The notes beneath the pieces were generated by a model. It saw only the letters and a list, made by a program, of their open reading frames with translations, searched no databases and had not been told where the DNA came from. Positions 9,886 through 12,503 of a DNA stretch of 12,503 nt are shown here, piece after piece. The position numbers and the translations under genes are program-made. The stretch is taken from contig JBJMHP010000243.1 in assembly GCA_045807325.1 (NCBI GenBank), positions 1 through 12,503 on the forward strand, given 5' to 3'. Source of the DNA: CALGFH01 sp045807325. GTDB lineage: Bacteria; Actinomycetota; CALGFH01. Each line of letters starts with the position of its first letter. The stretch's first letter is position 1.

Positions 9886-12503
9886 TTGCGGCGCGGTTCG
9901 GCGCTGGTCCGGCGGCGGGCGAACCTACGGGGCATCGCGGTCGTCATCGGCCTGCTGATAGTGGTGGGCAACCCGCTCTCCATCGGGGTGAGCCATGCCG
10001 CCACCCTCCCGACCGGCTTCGCCGACCGGGTGGTGCTCAGCGGGCTGACGCAGCCCACCAACGTGGAGTTCTCCCCGGACGGGCGCGTGTTCGTGGCCGA
10101 GAAGAGCGGGCTGATCAAGGTGTTCCCGAGCCTGACCGCGACCACGCCGACGGTCTTCGCCGACCTGCGCGGCGTGGTCAACAGCTACTGGGACCGCGGC
10201 CTGCTCGGGCTCGCCCTCGACCCCCAGTTCCCCGCCCAGCCGTACATGTACGTGCTGTACACCTACGACCACATCATCGGCGACCCGGCGCCGCCGCCCA
10301 AGTGGAATGACGGCTGCCCGACCCCGCCCGGCGGGGGCACCGACGGTTGCGTGGTGAGCGCCCGGCTCTCCCGCCTGACCGCCGGCGGCAACACCATGTT
10401 GCCGGGAGGTGAGCGGGTCCTCGTCGAGGGCTGGTGCCAGCAGTTCCAGACCCACTCGATCGGTGACCTGGCGTTCGGTCCCGACGGCGCACTGTACGTC
10501 AGCGCCGGCGACGGCGCGGCCGCGGGCCCTATCGACTACGGGCAGCTCGGCGGGACCTACAGCGGTGACAAGGCCAATCCCTGCGGTGACCCGCCCAGCC
10601 CGGCCGGGACCGCCCTGCAGCCGCCCAGCGCCCAGGGCGGCGTGCTGCGCAGCCAGAGCCCACGGCGCCCGACCAATCAACCGAGGGTCCTCAATGGGAC
10701 CATCCTGCGGGTGGACCCCGACACCGGTGCGGGCCTGCCCGACAATCCGCTTGCCGCGAGCCTCGATGCCAACGCCAAGCGGATCGTGGCCTACGGCCTG
10801 CGCAACCCCTTCCGCTTCACCTTGCGCCCCGGTACCCGCGAGGTCTGGGTCGGGGACGTGGGCTGGAGCGCCTGGGAGGAGATCGACCGGATCGCCGACC
10901 CCACCGCCAGGCTGACCAATTTCGGCTGGCCCTGCTACGAGGGCAGCGGCCGCCAGTCCAGCTATGACGCGGCCAACCTGAGCGGCTGCGAGTCCCTGTA
11001 CACCTCGGGCGGCGTGACCGCACCGTACTACGCCTACAACCACGCCGGCGGCGTGGTGAGCGGCGACGGCTGCCCGACCTCGGGCACCGCGTCGAGCAGC
11101 GGGGTGGCCTTCTACCAGAGCGGTGCCTACCCGAGCAGGTACAACGGCGCGTTGTTCTTCGCCGACTACTCGCGCAAGTGCATCTGGGCGATGCTCAAGG
11201 GCACCAACGGGCTGCCAGACCCCAACCAGCGTCAGCGGCTCGTCACGGCCGCGGCCAGCCCGGTCGACCTCCAGACCGGGCCCGCCGGTGACCTGTTCTA
11301 CACCGACCTGCTGGGCGGCAAGATCCACCGCATCGTCTACACAAGCAGCAACCAGGCGCCCATCGCGGTCGCCAGCGCCGCACCGACCAGCGGCTCGGCT
11401 CCCCTCACCGTCAACTTCGACGGCAGCGGCTCCTCCGACCCCGACACCGGCGACACCATCAGCTACGCCTGGGACTTCACCAGCGACGGCCACGTCGACT
11501 CGACCTCGGCTCAGGCGAGCTTCACCTACCAGGCCAATGGCCAGTACCTCGCCACCCTGCAAGTGACCGACACGCACGGCGGCAGCTCGACCGACGCCGT
11601 CGCCATCACCGTCGGCAACACCCCACCGGTGGTCACCATCGACACCCCGGTGCCGTCGCTGACCTGGAAGGTCGGGGAGGCCGTCAACTTCTCCGGCCAT
11701 GCCAGCGACGGTGAGGACGGCACCCTGCCGGCGTCGTCGCTGACCTGGTCCCTGGCGTTGCACCACTGCGCCACGGCCACCAGCTGCCACACCCATCCGC
11801 TGGAGGACTTCCCGGGGGTGAGCGGCGGGTCCTTCGCCGCCCCCGATCACGAGTACCCGTCGTGGCTGGAGCTGAGCCTGACCGCAACCGACTCGGGTGG
11901 CCTGCGCGATGCCGTCAGCGTGCGGGTCGACCCCAGGACCGTCAACCTGACCTTCGCGTCGAGCCCGAGCGGTCTGCAGCTGGCGGTCGGCTCGCAGACC
12001 GCCAAGGCGCCGTTCACCCGCACGGTGATCGTCGGCTCGGCCAACTCCGTCAGCGCACCTGAGCCGCAGACCCTGAACGGCGTGGCCTACGCGTTCAACT
12101 CCTGGTCGGACCACGGGGCGCCAAGCCACACGCTGACCGCGCCAGCACAGCCGACCACCTACACGGCCCGCTACGTCAAGTACACGCCGGCCTCCTTCAA
12201 TTTACGGAACTCCAATACCGCCGGCTTCCCCGATGCGAGATTCCAGTACGGCAAGGTGGGTGACATCCCGGTCGCCGGAGACTGGAACGGCGACGGGATC
12301 GACACCCCTGGCCTGTTCCGGGACGGGTACTGGTATCTGCGGAACTCCAACAGCGCCGGCCCCTACGACATCGTGTTCTCCTACGGCAACATCGGTGATC
12401 GCCCGGTGGTCGGTGACTGGAACAACGACGGGGTGGACACGATCGGGGTGTTCCATGCTGGGGGATGGAACCTGCGGAATTCCAATTCCTTTGGGTTGCC
12501 CAG
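9886..12503 (+). CDS. Secreted PQQ-type glucose/sorbosone dehydrogenase with PKD domain and repeat tail (3' truncated by window edge)
   Basis: The frame is open to the window end (872 codons). The start is TTG at 9886: GGCGGAGGG lies 6 nt upstream and an in-frame stop (9853-9855) excludes anything earlier. Residues 1-39 are a signal peptide (Arg-rich start, IAVVIGLLIVVGNPL core, cleavage probably after SHAA). Residues 46-484 are a six-bladed sugar dehydrogenase: LSGLTQPTNVEFSPDGRVFV, catalytic-type His in THSIGDLAFGPDGALYVSAG (H190), PQQ-contact-type GLRNPFRF (305-312), GDVGWSAWEEIDRI and NFGWPCYEG. Residues 489-577 are a PKD domain (YAWDFTSDG, LQVTDTHGGSS). Residues about 579-765 form a beta-rich linker with HHCATATSCHTH. 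From 773 an exact 45-residue repeat (LRNSN...GDWNGDGIDT...) begins. It acts outside the cell; the sugar substrate is unknown. Confidence 0.93.
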   Translation, partial: MRRGSALVRRRANLRGIAVVIGLLIVVGNPLSIGVSHAATLPTGFADRVVLSGLTQPTNVEFSPDGRVFVAEKSGLIKVFPSLTATTPTVFADLRGVVNSYWDRGLLGLALDPQFPAQPYMYVLYTYDHIIGDPAPPPKWNDGCPTPPGGGTDGCVVSARLSRLTAGGNTMLPGGERVLVEGWCQQFQTHSIGDLAFGPDGALYVSAGDGAAAGPIDYGQLGGTYSGDKANPCGDPPSPAGTALQPPSAQGGVLRSQSPRRPTNQPRVLNGTILRVDPDTGAGLPDNPLAASLDANAKRIVAYGLRNPFRFTLRPGTREVWVGDVGWSAWEEIDRIADPTARLTNFGWPCYEGSGRQSSYDAANLSGCESLYTSGGVTAPYYAYNHAGGVVSGDGCPTSGTASSSGVAFYQSGAYPSRYNGALFFADYSRKCIWAMLKGTNGLPDPNQRQRLVTAAASPVDLQTGPAGDLFYTDLLGGKIHRIVYTSSNQAPIAVASAAPTSGSAPLTVNFDGSGSSDPDTGDTISYAWDFTSDGHVDSTSAQASFTYQANGQYLATLQVTDTHGGSSTDAVAITVGNTPPVVTIDTPVPSLTWKVGEAVNFSGHASDGEDGTLPASSLTWSLALHHCATATSCHTHPLEDFPGVSGGSFAAPDHEYPSWLELSLTATDSGGLRDAVSVRVDPRTVNLTFASSPSGLQLAVGSQTAKAPFTRTVIVGSANSVSAPEPQTLNGVAYAFNSWSDHGAPSHTLTAPAQPTTYTARYVKYTPASFNLRNSNTAGFPDARFQYGKVGDIPVAGDWNGDGIDTPGLFRDGYWYLRNSNSAGPYDIVFSYGNIGDRPVVGDWNNDGVDTIGVFHAGGWNLRNSNSFGLP
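12202..12503 (+). repeat. 135-bp tandem repeat array (45-residue FG-GAP/VCBS-like units)
   Basis: Units start at 12202, 12337 and 12472, exactly 135 bp apart, the last cut by the window edge. Each reads LRNSN(T/S)xG, then FxYGxxGDxPVxGDWNxDGxDTxGxF. The DWNGDGIDT and DWNNDGVDT loops resemble Ca-binding DxNxDGxxD loops. Bases differ at many third positions, so the copies are not recent. Confidence 0.85.

Noticed and set aside
9925..12129. Open frame of about 730 codons on the minus strand opposite the sugar dehydrogenase gene
   Set aside because: Same antisense effect of high GC; the product is rich in Gly, Val, Ala and Arg with no motif, whereas the plus strand carries dehydrogenase and PKD motifs throughout.
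12202..12503. Repeat array as a CRISPR or DNA-level satellite
   Set aside because: The 135-bp period is a whole number of codons in an open frame, and similarity is at the protein level with varied third positions.

Overview
The window is very GC-rich, with G or C at most third codon positions. It carries genes typical of Actinomycetota: an XRE/DUF5753 regulator with DUF397 partners, a large cyclase-AAA-TPR regulator, an RsbW-like ATPase remnant, and TANNNT -10 boxes without clear -35 boxes. It is most likely a soil-type, sporulating or deep-branching actinobacterium. The species cannot be told from the sequence. No tRNA, rRNA, CRISPR array or recognisable insertion sequence was seen.

Region 1 (1-2076) is a zone of gene decay around one intact gene. 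It opens with the 3' part of a membrane-anchored kinase-like protein. Next is a broken RsbW-like ATPase, with a TGG-to-TGA stop and an apparent internal deletion. A convergent cold-shock protein gene (csp) follows, sharing a bidirectional hairpin terminator with the remnant. After it lies a 285-bp scar in which a piece of the carbon-starvation permease CstA is fused, through a frameshift and deletions, to the C-terminus of its small partner YbdD.

Region 2 (2073-4453) is a regulatory cluster. It holds a small zinc-ribbon protein gene that looks leaderless, then DUF397 copy 1, which overlaps the end of a convergent XRE/DUF5753 regulator gene by 17 bp. The XRE gene is divergent from a TetR gene. 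The shared 156-bp region holds two perfect inverted repeats that look like operators. DUF397 copy 2 follows tetR.

Region 3 (4530-8670) holds a small single-pass membrane protein, a hairpin, and a probably leaderless 1145-residue regulator (zinc ribbon, class III cyclase, AAA ATPase, TPR). A VOC (glyoxalase-fold) protein comes next. It converges with a PPOX-type split-barrel flavoprotein gene, and a 13-bp-stem hairpin lies inside the end of the PPOX gene.

Region 4 (9173-9885) is about 700 bp without a convincing gene. It holds an operator-like palindrome and scraps of possible coding sequence.

Region 5 (9886 to the end) is the 5' part of a secreted PQQ-type glucose/sorbosone dehydrogenase, with a TTG start and a signal peptide. 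It continues into a PKD domain, a beta-rich linker and an exact 45-residue tandem repeat (135 bp) with Ca-binding-like loops. The repeat array runs off the window edge.

The most notable signals are the paired DUF397 genes flanking an XRE/TetR divergon with palindromic operators, the cstA-ybdD fusion scar, the two genes with a -10 box exactly 6 nt before the ATG, and the repeat-tailed sugar dehydrogenase.
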